Shown piece after piece: positions 8,833 through 21,403 of a DNA stretch of 64,000 nt (position 1 is the stretch's first letter; each line of letters starts with the position of its first letter). The DNA is from Pluralibacter sp. UBA7423. Lineage in GTDB: Bacteria; Pseudomonadota; Gammaproteobacteria; Enterobacterales; Enterobacteriaceae. The notes under the pieces were generated by a model, which was not told the DNA's origin, searched no databases, and was given only the letters and a program-made list of their open reading frames with translations. Location of the stretch: the NCBI GenBank assembly GCA_002470465.1, contig DKMD01000019.1, positions 62,001 to 126,000 of the forward strand. The letters are read 5' to 3'. Both the position numbers and the translations under genes were made by a program.

Positions 8833-10098
8833 TTAGCGGCTGAGGGAGTGTCGAATAATCTCCAGCGCCTTACGGAACTGGGCTTCAGGGATGGTCAGAG
8901 GGTAAAGGAAGCGGATAACGTTGCCGTAGACGCCACAGCTCAGCAGCAGCAGGCCTTCTTTCAGGGCTTTCTCCTGCACCTGTTTGGTAAACTCCGGCGA
9001 CGGCGCGCCGGTCTGCGGATCGTTAAACTCCACCGCCACCATCGAGCCCTGAGCGCGTACGTCAACGATATAAGGGCAATCAGCTTTAGCGTTGTTCAGC
9101 ACTTCCACCAGGTGGTGACCCAGTTCGGATGCGCGGGAACAGAGTTTTTCTTCGTCAATGATGTCGAGCACCGCGTGCGCAGAAGCGACCGCCAGCGGGT
9201 TCCCCGCGTAGGTGCCACCCAGGCCACCCGGGGCTGGCGCATCCATCACTTCCGCACGGCCCGCGACGGCAGAAAGCGGCATTCCGCCCGCCAGGCTTTT
9301 CGCCATGGTCATCAGGTCTGGCTTCACATCGTAATGCTCCATCGCAAACAGCTTGCCGGTACGGGCAAAACCGGTCTGCACTTCGTCAGCAATCAGCAGA
9401 ATGCCGTGGGTATCGCACAGCTTACGCAGGCCCTGCATGAAATCGGCAGGTGCGACGTTGAAGCCGCCTTCACCCTGTACGGGCTCGAGAATAATGGCCG
9501 CAACCTGATCCGGTGCGATGTCCGCTTTAAAGATACGATCCAGGCTTTTCAGCGCGTCTTCCGTGGTCACGCCATGGGCCGCATTCGGATACTGGCCGTG
9601 ATACACAGAACCCGGGAAAGGACCAAAGCCGATTTTGTACGGCGCCACTTTGCCGGTCAGCGCCATCGTCATAAAGGTACGACCGTGGAAGCCGCCGCCG
9701 AAGGTGATGAGCCCCGGGCGTTTGGTGTATGCGCGGGCAATCTTCACCGCGTTTTCAACGGCTTCCGCACCCGTTGAGAAGAATGCTGTTTTCGCCGGGC
9801 CGTTCACTGGCACACGATCGTTAATGCGCTCGGCCAGCGAGACGTAGCTTTCGTAAGGGACAATCTGGTAGGCCGTGTGGGTAAACGCCCGCAGCTGCTT
9901 TTCAATCGCGGAGACGATTTTTGGATGGCGATGACCGGTGTTCAGCACCGCGATCCCGGCCGCGAAATCAATCACTTCGTTGCCTTCCACATCCCACAGC
10001 GTGGCGTTTTCCGCTTTCTCGGCATAGAAGCCACACATGACGCCAATACCACGCGGTGTCGCCTGTAAACGGCGCTGATTCAGTTCATTGTTTTTCAT
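8833..10098 (-). CDS. Class III aminotransferase, 4-aminobutyrate--2-oxoglutarate type (GabT/PuuE family)
   Basis: PLP enzyme of 421 residues expected to convert GABA and 2-oxoglutarate to succinic semialdehyde and glutamate in the cytoplasm. It shares the start NNELNQRRLQATPRGIGVMC with the GabT/PuuE group. The PLP-phosphate loop is STGAEAVENAVK near residue 110, the pyridine-ring aspartate lies in LLIADEVQTGFARTG near 240, and the Schiff-base lysine is in MTMAKSLAGGMPL near 268. Closest by memory is E. coli PuuE (same length), but there is no puu gene cluster here, so I leave the symbol blank. It is divergent from a MocR/GabR-like regulator, as in the Bacillus gabTD-gabR arrangement, which suggests local control. 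No succinic semialdehyde dehydrogenase gene is adjacent. Confidence 0.88.
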   Translation of the reverse strand: MKNNELNQRRLQATPRGIGVMCGFYAEKAENATLWDVEGNEVIDFAAGIAVLNTGHRHPKIVSAIEKQLRAFTHTAYQIVPYESYVSLAERINDRVPVNGPAKTAFFSTGAEAVENAVKIARAYTKRPGLITFGGGFHGRTFMTMALTGKVAPYKIGFGPFPGSVYHGQYPNAAHGVTTEDALKSLDRIFKADIAPDQVAAIILEPVQGEGGFNVAPADFMQGLRKLCDTHGILLIADEVQTGFARTGKLFAMEHYDVKPDLMTMAKSLAGGMPLSAVAGRAEVMDAPAPGGLGGTYAGNPLAVASAHAVLDIIDEEKLCSRASELGHHLVEVLNNAKADCPYIVDVRAQGSMVAVEFNDPQTGAPSPEFTKQVQEKALKEGLLLLSCGVYGNVIRFLYPLTIPEAQFRKALEIIRHSLSR

Positions 10099-10212
10099 CG
10101 ACCTTACCCCATCACAGATTCGTTTGTGTTAACAACTTTGAAACATGCAATAGTTTTACTGCCTGAGCGGTCCTATAATCGAGTACCAGTTTTGAATAAT
10201 TGAGGGATCCAA
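10099..10212. promoter_or_regulatory. Divergent promoter region of the aminotransferase and MocR-type regulator
   Basis: A short divergent interval. A TATAAT hexamer at 10174-10179 is a good -10 for the regulator gene, with only a weak -35 (TAGTTT, 10151-10156) at 17-base spacing. A GAGGG ribosome-binding motif precedes the TTG start at 10213. MocR/GabR proteins usually bind direct repeats in such intervals. I see partial repeats (AGTTTT twice, at 10152-10157 and 10188-10193) but no certain operator. Confidence 0.55.
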
Positions 10213-11694
10213 TTGCGCTCTTTAGTGTGCGATCTCCTGCAGTTGCGTCTGGATGAACAACCCGACGATAAATTGCACAAGAAGTTGTATAACGCCGTGC
10301 GCCTGTCAATCCTGGACGGCAGCCTGCCGCCGCAAAGTCGACTGCCGCCATCGCGCGATCTCGCCAGCCAGCTGCGGATGTCTCGCAACACGGTGCTGAC
10401 GGTGTATGAGCAGCTGCTGGCGGAAGGCTACATTGTTTCACGCTCCGGCAGCGGCACCTTTGTGGCGAAAACCGTGCCGGATGCCCTGCTTTTCGCCACC
10501 GGCATGCATGAAGAGCACCGCAGCGCCCCGGCCAGCGCCAGCTTCTCTGAACGGGGTCAGGCGCTTCTGGCGCACAGCAGCGCCAGCCCTCGCCAGTGGG
10601 GCGCATTTTTACCGGGCGTGCCGGACGTCAACGAGTTTCCCCACGCGCTGCTGCGCAAAATCCACACCCGCGTCAGCCGTAAACCTCAGGCGATGCAGCT
10701 CTCCTATAGCCCTTCCGGCGGCAGCCTGGCGCTGCAACAGGCGCTGATGGAGTACCTTCGCGTGGCCCGCTCGGTGCGATGCAGCCCGGATCAAATCCTC
10801 ATCACCGAAGGGATCCATCAGGCTATCGATCTGGTGTCGCGGATGCTGTGCAACCCCGGCGACAGCGCCTGGATTGAGGAACCCGCCTACTGGGGAATTC
10901 GCAACGTATTGCAGATGAACGGCGTGAATTTGCGGGCGATCGATGTCGATCTCAGCGGTATGAATCCGCCCGAGCCCGGCGACAACCCGCCGCGCCTGAT
11001 GTTCGTCACGCCGTCGCACCAGTACCCGCTCGGCTGCGTGATGAGCCTCGAGCGTCGCCAGCGCCTGCTGGCCCTCGCCCGCCAGACAGGCAGCTGGATT
11101 GTGGAAGACGATTACGACAGTGAGTTTCGCTTCTCCGGCCAGCCGATTCCGGCGTTGCAGGGGCTGGTGGAAGATGCGCCGGTGATTTACATCGGCACCT
11201 TCAGCAAAACCATGTGGCCAGGCATGCGCCTGGGATACGTCGTTCTCCCGCGTCCGCTGGCGCAGGCATTGCGCACCGCCCATGCCGAGCTCTATCGCAG
11301 CGGGAGGTTGCTCGATCAGGAGGCGCTGGCGCTGTTTATCCGCGAAGGGCATTACACCGCGCACATCCGCCGCATGCGGTTGCTCTACGCCCGGCGGCGT
11401 CAGCGGCTGGCGGGGCTCATCACGGATTATCTCGGCAAGGAAGCGCTCAGCGAATTTAATGATAACGCCGGGCTACATCTGGTGCTGAAGCTCGCCGTTG
11501 ACTGTGACGACGTGGCGCTGGCAAAAAAGGCAAATGAAAAAGGCGTGCTGGTAAGGCCTTTGTCACGCTATTACCTGAACGCAGCCACCCAGCGCGGGCT
11601 GTTAATGGGCTTTGCCGCAATGCGTGAAGAGGAGATGGAAGGCGCATTCAAAGTGCTGATGGCATGTATAAAAGACGAAAGCCCGACGGAATAA
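10213..11694 (+). CDS. MocR/GabR-like transcriptional regulator (GntR wHTH fused to aminotransferase-like domain)
   Basis: A 493-residue regulator. Residues 15-85 form a GntR-type winged helix (LYNAVRLSILDGSLPPQSRL, SRNTVLTVYEQL, GYIVSRSGSGTFVA). From about residue 115 a fold-type I aminotransferase domain follows, with the PLP lysine in GTFSKTMWPGMRLGY near 336 and WIVEDDYDSEFRF before it. Such proteins sense PLP and an amine or amino acid and control the adjacent divergent gene, here the GABA-type aminotransferase. The start is TTG, chosen because GAGGG lies 6-7 bases upstream; no ATG or GTG nearby has a comparable site. Its stop codon lies in the loop of the following terminator hairpin. 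Confidence 0.87.
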   Translation: MRSLVCDLLQLRLDEQPDDKLHKKLYNAVRLSILDGSLPPQSRLPPSRDLASQLRMSRNTVLTVYEQLLAEGYIVSRSGSGTFVAKTVPDALLFATGMHEEHRSAPASASFSERGQALLAHSSASPRQWGAFLPGVPDVNEFPHALLRKIHTRVSRKPQAMQLSYSPSGGSLALQQALMEYLRVARSVRCSPDQILITEGIHQAIDLVSRMLCNPGDSAWIEEPAYWGIRNVLQMNGVNLRAIDVDLSGMNPPEPGDNPPRLMFVTPSHQYPLGCVMSLERRQRLLALARQTGSWIVEDDYDSEFRFSGQPIPALQGLVEDAPVIYIGTFSKTMWPGMRLGYVVLPRPLAQALRTAHAELYRSGRLLDQEALALFIREGHYTAHIRRMRLLYARRRQRLAGLITDYLGKEALSEFNDNAGLHLVLKLAVDCDDVALAKKANEKGVLVRPLSRYYLNAATQRGLLMGFAAMREEEMEGAFKVLMACIKDESPTE

Positions 11695-11710
11695 ATGGTC
11701 GGGCTTTCCT
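11678..11710. terminator. Terminator spanning the stop codon of the MocR-type gene
   Basis: A 10-bp perfect stem AAAGCCCGAC (11678-11687) and GTCGGGCTTT (11698-11707), then CCTTTA. The TAA stop at 11692-11694 is in the loop, so a ribosome finishing translation would cover the hairpin. It can also face the convergent envZ transcript. Confidence 0.85.
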
Positions 11711-11762
11711 TTACGTGTCGGGCGGCGGCGATACCTTACCCGACTTACAGTTCGGCAGGGCG

Positions 11763-13831
<2,069 letters not shown>

Positions 13832-14057
13832 TGTTTTTACTCCCAGAAGGTTCGTAACAATATGAGTGCGTATTCTCAAAAAAGCCCGGGCCAGGCTCCA
13901 GTGAAATCTGGTATAAATTCTAGCCGAAATTGTTACAAAGCATATTTAACAGCAGCTTATCTGTACATTTCATCACAGAATACGCTTTTTTAACCCCCTG
14001 TGATGTTCTGTGAGGCAAAATGTGCGCAAGCTCAGGTAGTCACAAGGTAGCATCACA

Positions 14058-14531
14058 ATGAAAACGCCGCTAATCACCCGTGAAGGGTACGAGAAGTTAA
14101 AGAAAGAGCTGGATTATCTCTGGCGCGAAGAACGTCCTGAAGTCACCAAAAAAGTCACCTGGGCGGCAAGCCTCGGCGATCGCAGCGAAAATGCTGATTA
14201 TCAGTACAACAAAAAACGCCTGCGCGAGATCGACCGTCGGGTTCGTTACCTGACCAAGTGCCTGGAAAATTTGAAAATTGTCGATTATTCGCCGCAGCAG
14301 GAAGGCAAGGTGTTCTTTGGTGCCTGGGTCGAAATTGAAAACGACGACGGCGATACCAAGCGCTTTCGCATCGTTGGCTATGACGAGATCTTTGGCCGCA
14401 AAGATTACATCTCTATCGACTCGCCGATGGCCCGCGCGCTGCTGAAAAAAGAGGTCGGCGACCTGGCGCTGGTACAGACGCCCGGCGGGGAAGCAACCTG
14501 GTACGTCAACGAGATCGAGTACGTCAAATAA
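14058..14531 (+). CDS. greB: Transcription elongation factor GreB
   Basis: Binds the RNA polymerase secondary channel and stimulates cleavage of backtracked transcripts. Its 157 residues are about the usual length. The N-terminal coiled coil carries the acidic tip in SLGDRSENADY (residues 39-49), and the C-terminal FKBP-like domain includes KVFFGAWVEI and GRKDYISIDSPMARALL. An AAGG motif precedes the ATG by 9 bases. It is divergent from ompR and upstream of tex, as in E. coli. Confidence 0.96.
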   Translation: MKTPLITREGYEKLKKELDYLWREERPEVTKKVTWAASLGDRSENADYQYNKKRLREIDRRVRYLTKCLENLKIVDYSPQQEGKVFFGAWVEIENDDGDTKRFRIVGYDEIFGRKDYISIDSPMARALLKKEVGDLALVQTPGGEATWYVNEIEYVK

Positions 14532-14552
14532 CTCGCCCGGAACACTCTGATT

Positions 14553-14589
14553 ACGGGTTGAGGGATGGCATTTTCGCCCCTCAATCCGT
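14553..14589 (+). terminator. Possible terminator after greB
   Basis: Inverted repeat ACGGGTTGAGGG (14553-14564) and CCCTCAATCCGT (14578-14589), 12 bp with one mismatch, followed by an interrupted T-rich stretch some 15 bases on. The poor T-tract position makes intrinsic termination uncertain, so some greB transcripts may read into tex. Confidence 0.45.
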
Positions 14590-14631
14590 ATAACTATCCC
14601 CTGTTTTTTACTCCACCAGATGAATATTGCC

Positions 14632-16962
14632 ATGATGAAAGATTCGCTCTGCCGCATTATTGCGGGTGAACTTCAGGCCAGAAACGAACAGGTAGAAGCT
14701 GCCGTTCGCCTGCTTGATGAAGGGAACACCGTGCCATTTATTGCACGCTATCGTAAGGAAGTCACCGGCGGTCTTGATGACACGCAGCTGCGTAACCTGG
14801 AAACCCGTCTGGGCTACCTGCGCGAGCTGGAAGAGCGTCGCCAGTCGATTCTGAAGTCGATTGATGAGCAGGGCAAACTGACCGACGACCTGGCTAAAGC
14901 CATCAACGGCACGCTCAGCAAAACCGAGCTCGAAGACCTTTATCTGCCCTACAAACCTAAACGCCGCACCCGCGGGCAAATTGCGATTGAAGCAGGCCTG
15001 GAGCCGCTGGCCGATCTGCTGTGGAACGAGCCGTCGCATTCGCCGGAAGACGAAGCCGCGAAGTTTATCAATGCCGACAACGGCGTTGCCGATACCAAAG
15101 CCGCCCTCGACGGCGCGCGCTACATCCTGATGGAACGCTTCGCGGAAGACGCACAGCTGCTGGCAAAAGTGCGTGATTACCTGTGGAAGAACGCCCATCT
15201 CGTCGCGACCGTGGTCAGCGGCAAAGAGGAGGAAGGTGCGAAATTCCGCGACTACTTTGACCACCACGAGCCGATTGCCACCGCCCCTTCCCACCGCGCG
15301 CTGGCAATGTTCCGTGGCCGCAACGAAGGCATCCTGCAACTGGCGCTGAATGCCGATCCGCAGTTCGATGAACCACCAAAAGAGAGCCACTGCGAACAAA
15401 TTATTGCTGACCATCTCGGCCTGCGCCTGAACAATGCCCCGGCGGACAGCTGGCGCAAAGGCGTGGTGAGCTGGACATGGCGTATCAAAGTGCTGATGCA
15501 CCTTGAAACCGAACTGATGGGCACCGTGCGCGAACGCGCAGAAGATGAAGCGATTAACGTTTTTGCCCGTAACCTGCACGACCTGCTGATGGCGGCACCT
15601 GCTGGCCTTCGCGCCACCATGGGCCTCGATCCTGGCCTGCGTACCGGCGTGAAAGTCGCCGTTGTAGACGGCACCGGCAAGCTGGTTGCCACCGACACCA
15701 TTTACCCGCACACCGGCCAGGCCGCAAAAGCCGCGGTTGCTGTGGCAGCGCTATGTGAAAAACATAACGTCGAACTGGTGGCAATTGGTAACGGCACCGC
15801 GTCACGTGAAACTGAGCGTTTCTACCTCGACGTGCAGAAGCAGTTCCCGAAAGTGACCGCGCAGAAAGTGATCGTTAGCGAAGCGGGCGCTTCGGTTTAC
15901 TCCGCTTCTGAACTGGCAGCACTGGAGTTCCCGGACCTGGACGTCTCCATTCGTGGTGCAGTGTCCATTGCCCGTCGCTTGCAGGATCCGTTGGCCGAAC
16001 TCGTTAAGATCGATCCGAAATCCATCGGCGTGGGCCAGTATCAGCACGACGTCAGCCAGTCACAGCTGGCGCGCAAGCTGGATGCGGTAGTAGAAGACTG
16101 CGTGAACGCCGTTGGCGTGGATCTGAACACCGCTTCCGTGCCGCTGCTGACCCGCGTGGCGGGCCTGACGCGCATGATGGCGCAGAACATCGTGGCCTGG
16201 CGTGATGAAAACGGTCAGTTCCAGAACCGCCAGCAGCTGCTGAAGGTGAGCCGCCTCGGGCCGAAAGCCTTTGAGCAGTGCGCGGGCTTCCTGCGCATCA
16301 ACCACGGCGACAACCCGCTCGATGCCTCAACCGTTCACCCGGAAGCCTATCCGGTGGTGGAACGCATTCTCGCCGCCACGCATCAGGCGCTGAAGGATCT
16401 GATGGGTAACAGCAGCGAACTGCGCAACGTGAAAGCCGTCGATTTTACCGACGAGCGTTTCGGCCTGCCGACGGTCACCGACATCATCAAAGAGCTGGAG
16501 AAGCCAGGCCGTGACCCGCGTCCTGAGTTCAAAACGGCGAAGTTTGCCGACGGCGTGGAAACGATGAACGATCTGCTGCCGGGCATGGTGCTCGAAGGTG
16601 CGGTCACCAACGTGACTAACTTTGGCGCCTTTGTGGACATCGGCGTGCATCAGGACGGCCTTGTTCATATTTCGTCACTGGCCGACAAATTCGTTGAAGA
16701 CCCGCACACCATCGTGAAAGCGGGCGACATCGTGAAGGTCAAAGTGCTGGAGGTCGATCTGCAGCGTAAGCGCATCGCGCTGACCATGCGTCTTGATGAG
16801 CAGCCGGGCGATACCAACGCTCGCCGCGGTAATGGCGGCAGCAATCGTGAACAAAACGGCCGTCCGGCAGCGAAAGCTGCGAAGCCTCGCGGGCGTGACG
16901 CGCAGCCTGCCGGCAACAGCGCGATGATGGACGCTCTCGCGGCGGCAATGAAGAAAAAATAA
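14632..16962 (+). CDS. tex: RNA-binding transcription accessory protein Tex (YhgF)
   Basis: Conserved nucleic-acid-binding protein of about 776 residues. Visible parts are the N-terminal Tex helical region, a YqgF/RNase H-like domain around [17 protein letters not shown] (near residue 330), helix-hairpin-helix segments ([31 protein letters not shown]) and a C-terminal S1 domain near 645-720 ([29 protein letters not shown]). The tail is basic, low complexity ([20 protein letters not shown]) and ends [11 protein letters not shown] chose the MMKDS start used by E. coli; a further ATG lies 12 bases upstream (14620). Neither has a clear ribosome-binding motif. Confidence 0.94.
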   Translation: MMKDSLCRIIAGELQARNEQVEAAVRLLDEGNTVPFIARYRKEVTGGLDDTQLRNLETRLGYLRELEERRQSILKSIDEQGKLTDDLAKAINGTLSKTELEDLYLPYKPKRRTRGQIAIEAGLEPLADLLWNEPSHSPEDEAAKFINADNGVADTKAALDGARYILMERFAEDAQLLAKVRDYLWKNAHLVATVVSGKEEEGAKFRDYFDHHEPIATAPSHRALAMFRGRNEGILQLALNADPQFDEPPKESHCEQIIADHLGLRLNNAPADSWRKGVVSWTWRIKVLMHLETELMGTVRERAEDEAINVFARNLHDLLMAAPAGLRATMGLDPGLRTGVKVAVVDGTGKLVATDTIYPHTGQAAKAAVAVAALCEKHNVELVAIGNGTASRETERFYLDVQKQFPKVTAQKVIVSEAGASVYSASELAALEFPDLDVSIRGAVSIARRLQDPLAELVKIDPKSIGVGQYQHDVSQSQLARKLDAVVEDCVNAVGVDLNTASVPLLTRVAGLTRMMAQNIVAWRDENGQFQNRQQLLKVSRLGPKAFEQCAGFLRINHGDNPLDASTVHPEAYPVVERILAATHQALKDLMGNSSELRNVKAVDFTDERFGLPTVTDIIKELEKPGRDPRPEFKTAKFADGVETMNDLLPGMVLEGAVTNVTNFGAFVDIGVHQDGLVHISSLADKFVEDPHTIVKAGDIVKVKVLEVDLQRKRIALTMRLDEQPGDTNARRGNGGSNREQNGRPAAKAAKPRGRDAQPAGNSAMMDALAAAMKKK

Positions 16963-16976
16963 GCCTGATATTATCT

Positions 16977-17005
16977 GGCCCTCTTATTTCAGAGGGCCTT
17001 TTTAT
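16977..17005 (+). terminator. Terminator of tex
   Basis: GGCCCTCT (16977-16984) pairs with AGAGGGCC (16991-16998) around a 6-base loop and is followed by TTTTTATTT. A strong intrinsic terminator 14 bases past the tex stop codon. Confidence 0.93.
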
Positions 17006-17193
17006 TTCAACTCAGGAACACCCTAATTTTTTACCCTTTGGTGAATTATCAAAGCATTTATTTTCACTTTGGTAACAATTCTGCATTTTGCAAAACACTT
17101 TCCGCCGCAATAAATATTGAGCCATGTCAACACCGGATGAATTATTCACGTCCTGAACATCTGTTGACATTTTATTGATTGAAGGTGGAAACC

Positions 17194-17212
17194 ATTCTCA
17201 TTATCATCGTCA
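17194..17212 (+). promoter_or_regulatory. Fur box upstream of feoA
   Basis: ATTCTC, ATTATC and ATCGTC in tandem at 17194-17211 fit the repeated ATTATC hexamer form of the Fur box with few mismatches. The site lies about 100 bases before feoA, so iron-replete Fur should repress feoABC. The rest of the 350-base tex-feoA gap is AT-rich; E. coli feo is also FNR-activated, but I could not place an FNR site with confidence. Confidence 0.75.
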
Positions 17213-17284
17213 CTGTAGATATTTTATCCTTTTCCTGTTCGCATCATCGTTGGTTTTACGCGCTGCCCCCGCACGCGTGAATGA

Positions 17285-17542
<258 letters not shown>

Positions 17543-17571
17543 TTCCTGCCAGACACCGAGAGTCCTGAAAA

Positions 17572-19893
17572 ATGAAGAAATTAACCATCGGATTAATTGG
17601 CAACCCGAATTCCGGGAAGACCACCTTATTTAATCAGCTGACCGGCGCACGCCAGCGTGTAGGTAACTGGGCAGGCGTAACGGTCGAGCGTAAAGAAGGC
17701 CAGTTTACCACCACCGATAATCAGGTGACGCTGGTCGACCTGCCGGGAACTTATTCTCTCACGACAATTTCCTCACAAACTTCGCTCGATGAACAGATTG
17801 CCTGCCACTATATTCTGAGTGGCGATGCCGACCTGCTGATTAACGTGGTCGACGCCTCCAACCTGGAGCGTAACCTCTACCTGACGCTGCAGCTGCTGGA
17901 GCTCGGCATTCCGTGCGTCGTCGCGCTGAACATGCTCGATATTGCTGAAAAGCAGCAAATCCGCATTGAAGTGGACGCGCTGGCAAAACGTCTGGGCTGC
18001 CCGGTTATTCCGCTGGTGTCCACGCGCGGACGCGGTATCGAGGCGCTGAAAATGGCGATTGACCGCCACCAGCGCAATGACGATGTAGAACTGGTTCAGT
18101 ACGCGCAGCCTTTGCTGCGTGAATCCGCTGAACTGGCCGAAATGATGCCGCAGGCCATGCCGTCCAGGCAGCGCCACTGGCTGGGCCTGCAAATGCTGGA
18201 AGGCGATATCTACAGCCTGGCCTACGCCGGCGGCGCCGCGCAGCAGCAGCTTGCCGAAGCGATACAGCGCCTGAATACGGAAATGGACGACCCGGCATTG
18301 CACATTGCAGACGCCCGCTATCAGTCCATCGCTGCGGTGTGCGACGTGGTGAGCAACACGCTAACCGCCGAACCAAGCCGTTTCACCACCGCCGTCGACA
18401 AAGTCATTCTTAATCGTTTCCTGGGCCTGCCGATTTTCCTGTTCGTCATGTACCTGATGTTCCTGCTGGCGATCAACATCGGCGGTGCCCTTCAGCCGAT
18501 TTTCGATGCCGGCTCGGTGGCGATTTTCATCCACGGCATTCAGTGGCTCGGTGCGACGCTGCACTTCCCGGAGTGGCTGACGATTTTCCTCGCCCAGGGG
18601 CTTGGCGGCGGCATCAACACCGTGCTGCCGCTGGTACCACAAATTGGGATGATGTATCTGTTCCTCTCCTTCCTTGAGGATTCCGGCTACATGGCCCGTG
18701 CGGCCTTCGTTATGGATCGCCTGATGCAGTCGCTTGGCCTGCCGGGCAAATCATTCGTCCCGCTAATTGTCGGCTTCGGCTGTAACGTGCCGTCGGTAAT
18801 GGGCGCACGCACGCTCGATGCACCACGTGAACGCCTTATGACCATCATGATGGCGCCGTTTATGTCCTGTGGCGCTCGCCTCGCGATTTTCGCGGTCTTC
18901 GCGGCGGCGTTCTTCGGGCAGGAAGGCGCGCTGGCCGTGTTCTCGCTTTACGTTCTCGGCATCGTGATGGCTATCCTCACCGGGCTGATGCTTAAGCACA
19001 CCATCATGCGCGGCGAAGCGTCGCCGTTCGTGATGGAGCTGCCGGTTTACCACGTTCCGCATCTGAAAAGCCTGATAATCCAGACCTGGCAGCGCCTGAA
19101 AGGCTTCGTCCTGCGCGCCGGTAAAGTCATCGTTATCGTCAGTATTTTCCTTAGCGCACTGAACAGCTTCACGCTGAGCGGTAAAGCCGCGGATAACATT
19201 AATGATTCAGCGCTGGCCTCCGTCAGCCAGGTGATTACCCCGCTGTTTAAACCCATTGGCGTTCACGAAGATAACTGGCAGGCCACCGTCGGCTTGTTCA
19301 CCGGCGCGATGGCGAAAGAAGTGGTTGTGGGTACGCTGAACACCCTCTACACCGCTGAAAACATCCAGCAGGAAGAGTTCAACCCTGCGGAGTTTAACCT
19401 GTTCGATGAACTGGGCGGCGCCGCACAGGAAACCTGGCAGAGCCTGAAAGATACCTTCAGCCTGAGCGTACTGGCCAACCCGATTGAGGCCAGTAAAGGC
19501 GACGGTGAAATGGCAACGGGCGCAATGGGCGTGATGAGCAGCAAATTCGGCAGCGCAGCGGCAGCTTACAGCTACCTGATTTTCGTCCTGCTCTATATTC
19601 CGTGCATCTCGGTGATGGGCGCAATTGCCCGCGAATCGAGCCGCGGCTGGATGGGCTTCTCCATCCTGTGGGGGCTGAATATCGCTTATTCGCTGTCCAC
19701 GCTGTTCTATCAGGTATCGAGCTTCCAGCAGCATCCGCGCTATAGCCTGGTCTGCATTCTGGCGGTGGTCTTGTTTAACGTAGTGGTGCTTGGCATGCTG
19801 CGCCGCGCCCGCAGCCGCGTGAATGTGAATCTGCTGGCAACGCGTAAAACCGTCGAAAGCTGCTGCAGCAGTCCGGCTGGCGACTGCCACTAA
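17572..19893 (+). CDS. feoB: Ferrous iron permease FeoB
   Basis: Fe(II) transporter of the inner membrane, 773 residues as in E. coli. The N-terminal G domain shows G1 [11 protein letters not shown] (residues 10-20), G3 DLPGTYSL and G4 NMLD. A helical GDI-like domain follows (about 170-270). The membrane region starts near 283 ([15 protein letters not shown]) with two Gate-like cores, including [15 protein letters not shown] (about 400-414) and [12 protein letters not shown]. The C terminus carries CCSS and a final DCH. The ATG follows a weak site, and feoC starts 10 bases after its stop. Confidence 0.97.
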   Translation: MKKLTIGLIGNPNSGKTTLFNQLTGARQRVGNWAGVTVERKEGQFTTTDNQVTLVDLPGTYSLTTISSQTSLDEQIACHYILSGDADLLINVVDASNLERNLYLTLQLLELGIPCVVALNMLDIAEKQQIRIEVDALAKRLGCPVIPLVSTRGRGIEALKMAIDRHQRNDDVELVQYAQPLLRESAELAEMMPQAMPSRQRHWLGLQMLEGDIYSLAYAGGAAQQQLAEAIQRLNTEMDDPALHIADARYQSIAAVCDVVSNTLTAEPSRFTTAVDKVILNRFLGLPIFLFVMYLMFLLAINIGGALQPIFDAGSVAIFIHGIQWLGATLHFPEWLTIFLAQGLGGGINTVLPLVPQIGMMYLFLSFLEDSGYMARAAFVMDRLMQSLGLPGKSFVPLIVGFGCNVPSVMGARTLDAPRERLMTIMMAPFMSCGARLAIFAVFAAAFFGQEGALAVFSLYVLGIVMAILTGLMLKHTIMRGEASPFVMELPVYHVPHLKSLIIQTWQRLKGFVLRAGKVIVIVSIFLSALNSFTLSGKAADNINDSALASVSQVITPLFKPIGVHEDNWQATVGLFTGAMAKEVVVGTLNTLYTAENIQQEEFNPAEFNLFDELGGAAQETWQSLKDTFSLSVLANPIEASKGDGEMATGAMGVMSSKFGSAAAAYSYLIFVLLYIPCISVMGAIARESSRGWMGFSILWGLNIAYSLSTLFYQVSSFQQHPRYSLVCILAVVLFNVVVLGMLRRARSRVNVNLLATRKTVESCCSSPAGDCH

Positions 19894-19903
19894 GGAGCAT
19901 ACG

Positions 19904-20140
19904 ATGGCCTCAATGATTGAACTGCGGGATATATTGGCTTTACAGGGCCGCATGGAGGCACAACAGCTGAGTCGCGTGCTGCACACGCCGCAGCCGATGA
20001 TTGACGCCATGCTGATGCGCATGGAAGCCATGGGTAAAGCAAAACGTGTGGCCGAAGAGCCGAATGATTGTCTGAGTGGCAGTTGCAGAAGCTGCCCGGA
20101 AGGCAAAGCCTGCCTGCGTGAATGGTGGGTGTTGCAGTAA
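19904..20140 (+). CDS. feoC: FeoC, [Fe-S]-dependent regulator of FeoB
   Basis: A 78-residue winged-helix protein, last gene of feoABC. Residues 1-50 form the wHTH ([39 protein letters not shown]). The C-terminal wing has four cysteines in [16 protein letters not shown], the cluster-binding loop of gammaproteobacterial FeoC, which protects FeoB from FtsH in Salmonella. A good GGAG motif precedes the ATG, and a terminator follows closely. Confidence 0.94.
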   Translation: MASMIELRDILALQGRMEAQQLSRVLHTPQPMIDAMLMRMEAMGKAKRVAEEPNDCLSGSCRSCPEGKACLREWWVLQ

Positions 20141-20154
20141 GTCAGAAATGAAGA

Positions 20155-20178
20155 AGCGGGCCAGAGGCCCGCTTTTTA
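20155..20178 (+). terminator. Terminator of feoABC
   Basis: AGCGGGCC (20155-20162), loop AGA, GGCCCGCT (20166-20173), then a run of T. A strong intrinsic terminator 15 bases after the feoC stop; it also faces the convergent small gene. Confidence 0.93.
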
Positions 20179-20197
20179 CTTATCTGTGCTCGCTGAC

Positions 20198-20467
20198 TTA
20201 TTTGTAAACGTCGGCGTTCGCGTGAACGGTTTTCTCATTCTTTTCGCCAGCAATGACGACAAAATATTGGCCGCCCAGCTCATCGGCTTTCTTCGACAGA
20301 TCTCTCTTCGCATCCATCGGCGAGGTTGTTCTGGACGTCGTGATTGAACCAATTTTAGTCAGGTTCATTTTGGCTACATCGTCCTTCTGAATCTCCTTTG
20401 CGGCAAATGCACCAAAAGAGATCGATCCCATAACCAGAGCAGTAACAATACCCTTAACAAGTTTCAT
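20198..20467 (-). CDS. DUF1471 (YdgH/BhsA/McbA-like) small periplasmic protein
   Basis: An 89-residue secreted protein. The start is MKLVKGIVTALVMGSISFGA (20467), chosen because GGAGAG lies 7 bases upstream; in-frame ATGs at 20473 and 20482 lie inside that site. The signal peptide ends near FAA. The mature part KIGSITTSRTTSPMDAKRDLSKKADELGG, ending in a GEKNEKTVHANADVYK strand, is the DUF1471 fold seen in stress- and biofilm-linked proteins such as BhsA and YhcN. E. coli has yhgA in this slot, so this is a lineage-specific occupant. Its ligand and role are unknown. Confidence 0.83.
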   Translation of the reverse strand: MKLVKGIVTALVMGSISFGAFAAKEIQKDDVAKMNLTKIGSITTSRTTSPMDAKRDLSKKADELGGQYFVVIAGEKNEKTVHANADVYK

Positions 20468-20600
20468 AGCCATACTCTCCATAGATTTTATTGGTCATTT
20501 CATACCTGCATCCAGTTCGGCAGGCAACCTGCCGCAACCTGAAATGAGTATTGTTGAGGATGCAGACTTTTGCCAACTGAGAAGGAAAAATTCAGATTTT

Positions 20601-21365
20601 CTATGATGTTAAGGTTAACAATGAATTAACAAAGAGGGACGAATGCGAAATAAATGGGGCATGCGCCGCTTTAGGAAAAACGATTGAACGGCTCTGAGGC
20701 CACAGCTCGTCAAGCAGCGGGACCACCCTTCGCGGCACCAGCCCGTCAAAGTGACCATAGAGCCGCAGGAACGGCAACGTCAGGCCGCTTAATGCCTCAC
20801 GCAGGTCGGCGGTTTTCAGGATCTCCAGCCCACCATTCAGCACCTCCACCGAAGGCATTGGCAGTGCCAGCACGGCACTTTTCAACCTGCGGGCGTCCTG
20901 CCGGGCACTTTCGGTTCCCAGCGTTTGCAAGGCCAGAAAACGCTCCACCGTGCGCTGAAAATCTTCGCTAAGCTGGCGCTGAAAACCCGACAGCACATCA
21001 GGCTTGATGCCCGGCCAGTTATCGTGAGCGGTAAAGCACGGGGACGACGCGACGGTAACCAGCGCCTGCACGCGATCGGGTGCCGTCAGCGCTGCCTGGC
21101 TCGCAACCAGCCCTCCGAGGCTCCAGCCTAGCCATATCGCTTTTTCGGGGGCTTTCGCCAGAACCAGACGGGTCATCTCTTCAAGAGATAACGCCCCAAA
21201 ACCAGTGCTTCGCCCGAAGCCCGGCAAGTCCACCAGATGTAGCGTGAAATGCGAGCTCAGTTCCGGCGTTATGCAATCCCACACCTCCGCGTTCAGCCCC
21301 CATCCGTGCAGCAGCACAAGATGACTCTTTCCTTCGCCTTTGGTTTGCCACCAGATGTCTTTCAT
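20601..21365 (-). CDS. bioH: Pimeloyl-[acyl-carrier protein] methyl ester esterase BioH
   Basis: Alpha/beta hydrolase that removes the methyl group from pimeloyl-ACP methyl ester, ending the BioC-BioH route to the biotin precursor. 254 residues (E. coli 256). The catalytic triad sits at the same numbers as in E. coli: Ser82 in GWSLGG, Asp207 in GHFDGLVPR and His235 in KAAHAPF. The oxyanion region is [10 protein letters not shown]. It is transcribed divergently from gntX with a 38-base gap. No terminator is obvious after the gene. Confidence 0.96.
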   Translation of the reverse strand: MKDIWWQTKGEGKSHLVLLHGWGLNAEVWDCITPELSSHFTLHLVDLPGFGRSTGFGALSLEEMTRLVLAKAPEKAIWLGWSLGGLVASQAALTAPDRVQALVTVASSPCFTAHDNWPGIKPDVLSGFQRQLSEDFQRTVERFLALQTLGTESARQDARRLKSAVLALPMPSVEVLNGGLEILKTADLREALSGLTLPFLRLYGHFDGLVPRRVVPLLDELWPQSRSIVFPKAAHAPFISHSSLFVNSLLTLTS

Positions 21366-21403
21366 CCGTTATTGTTCTCATTCTTCGAATCAGGAGGGAA
21401 AAC

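Noticed and set aside
14608..15711. 367-codon minus-strand frame opposite tex
   Set aside because: Antisense to the strongly conserved tex gene, with no ribosome-binding site or recognisable motif.
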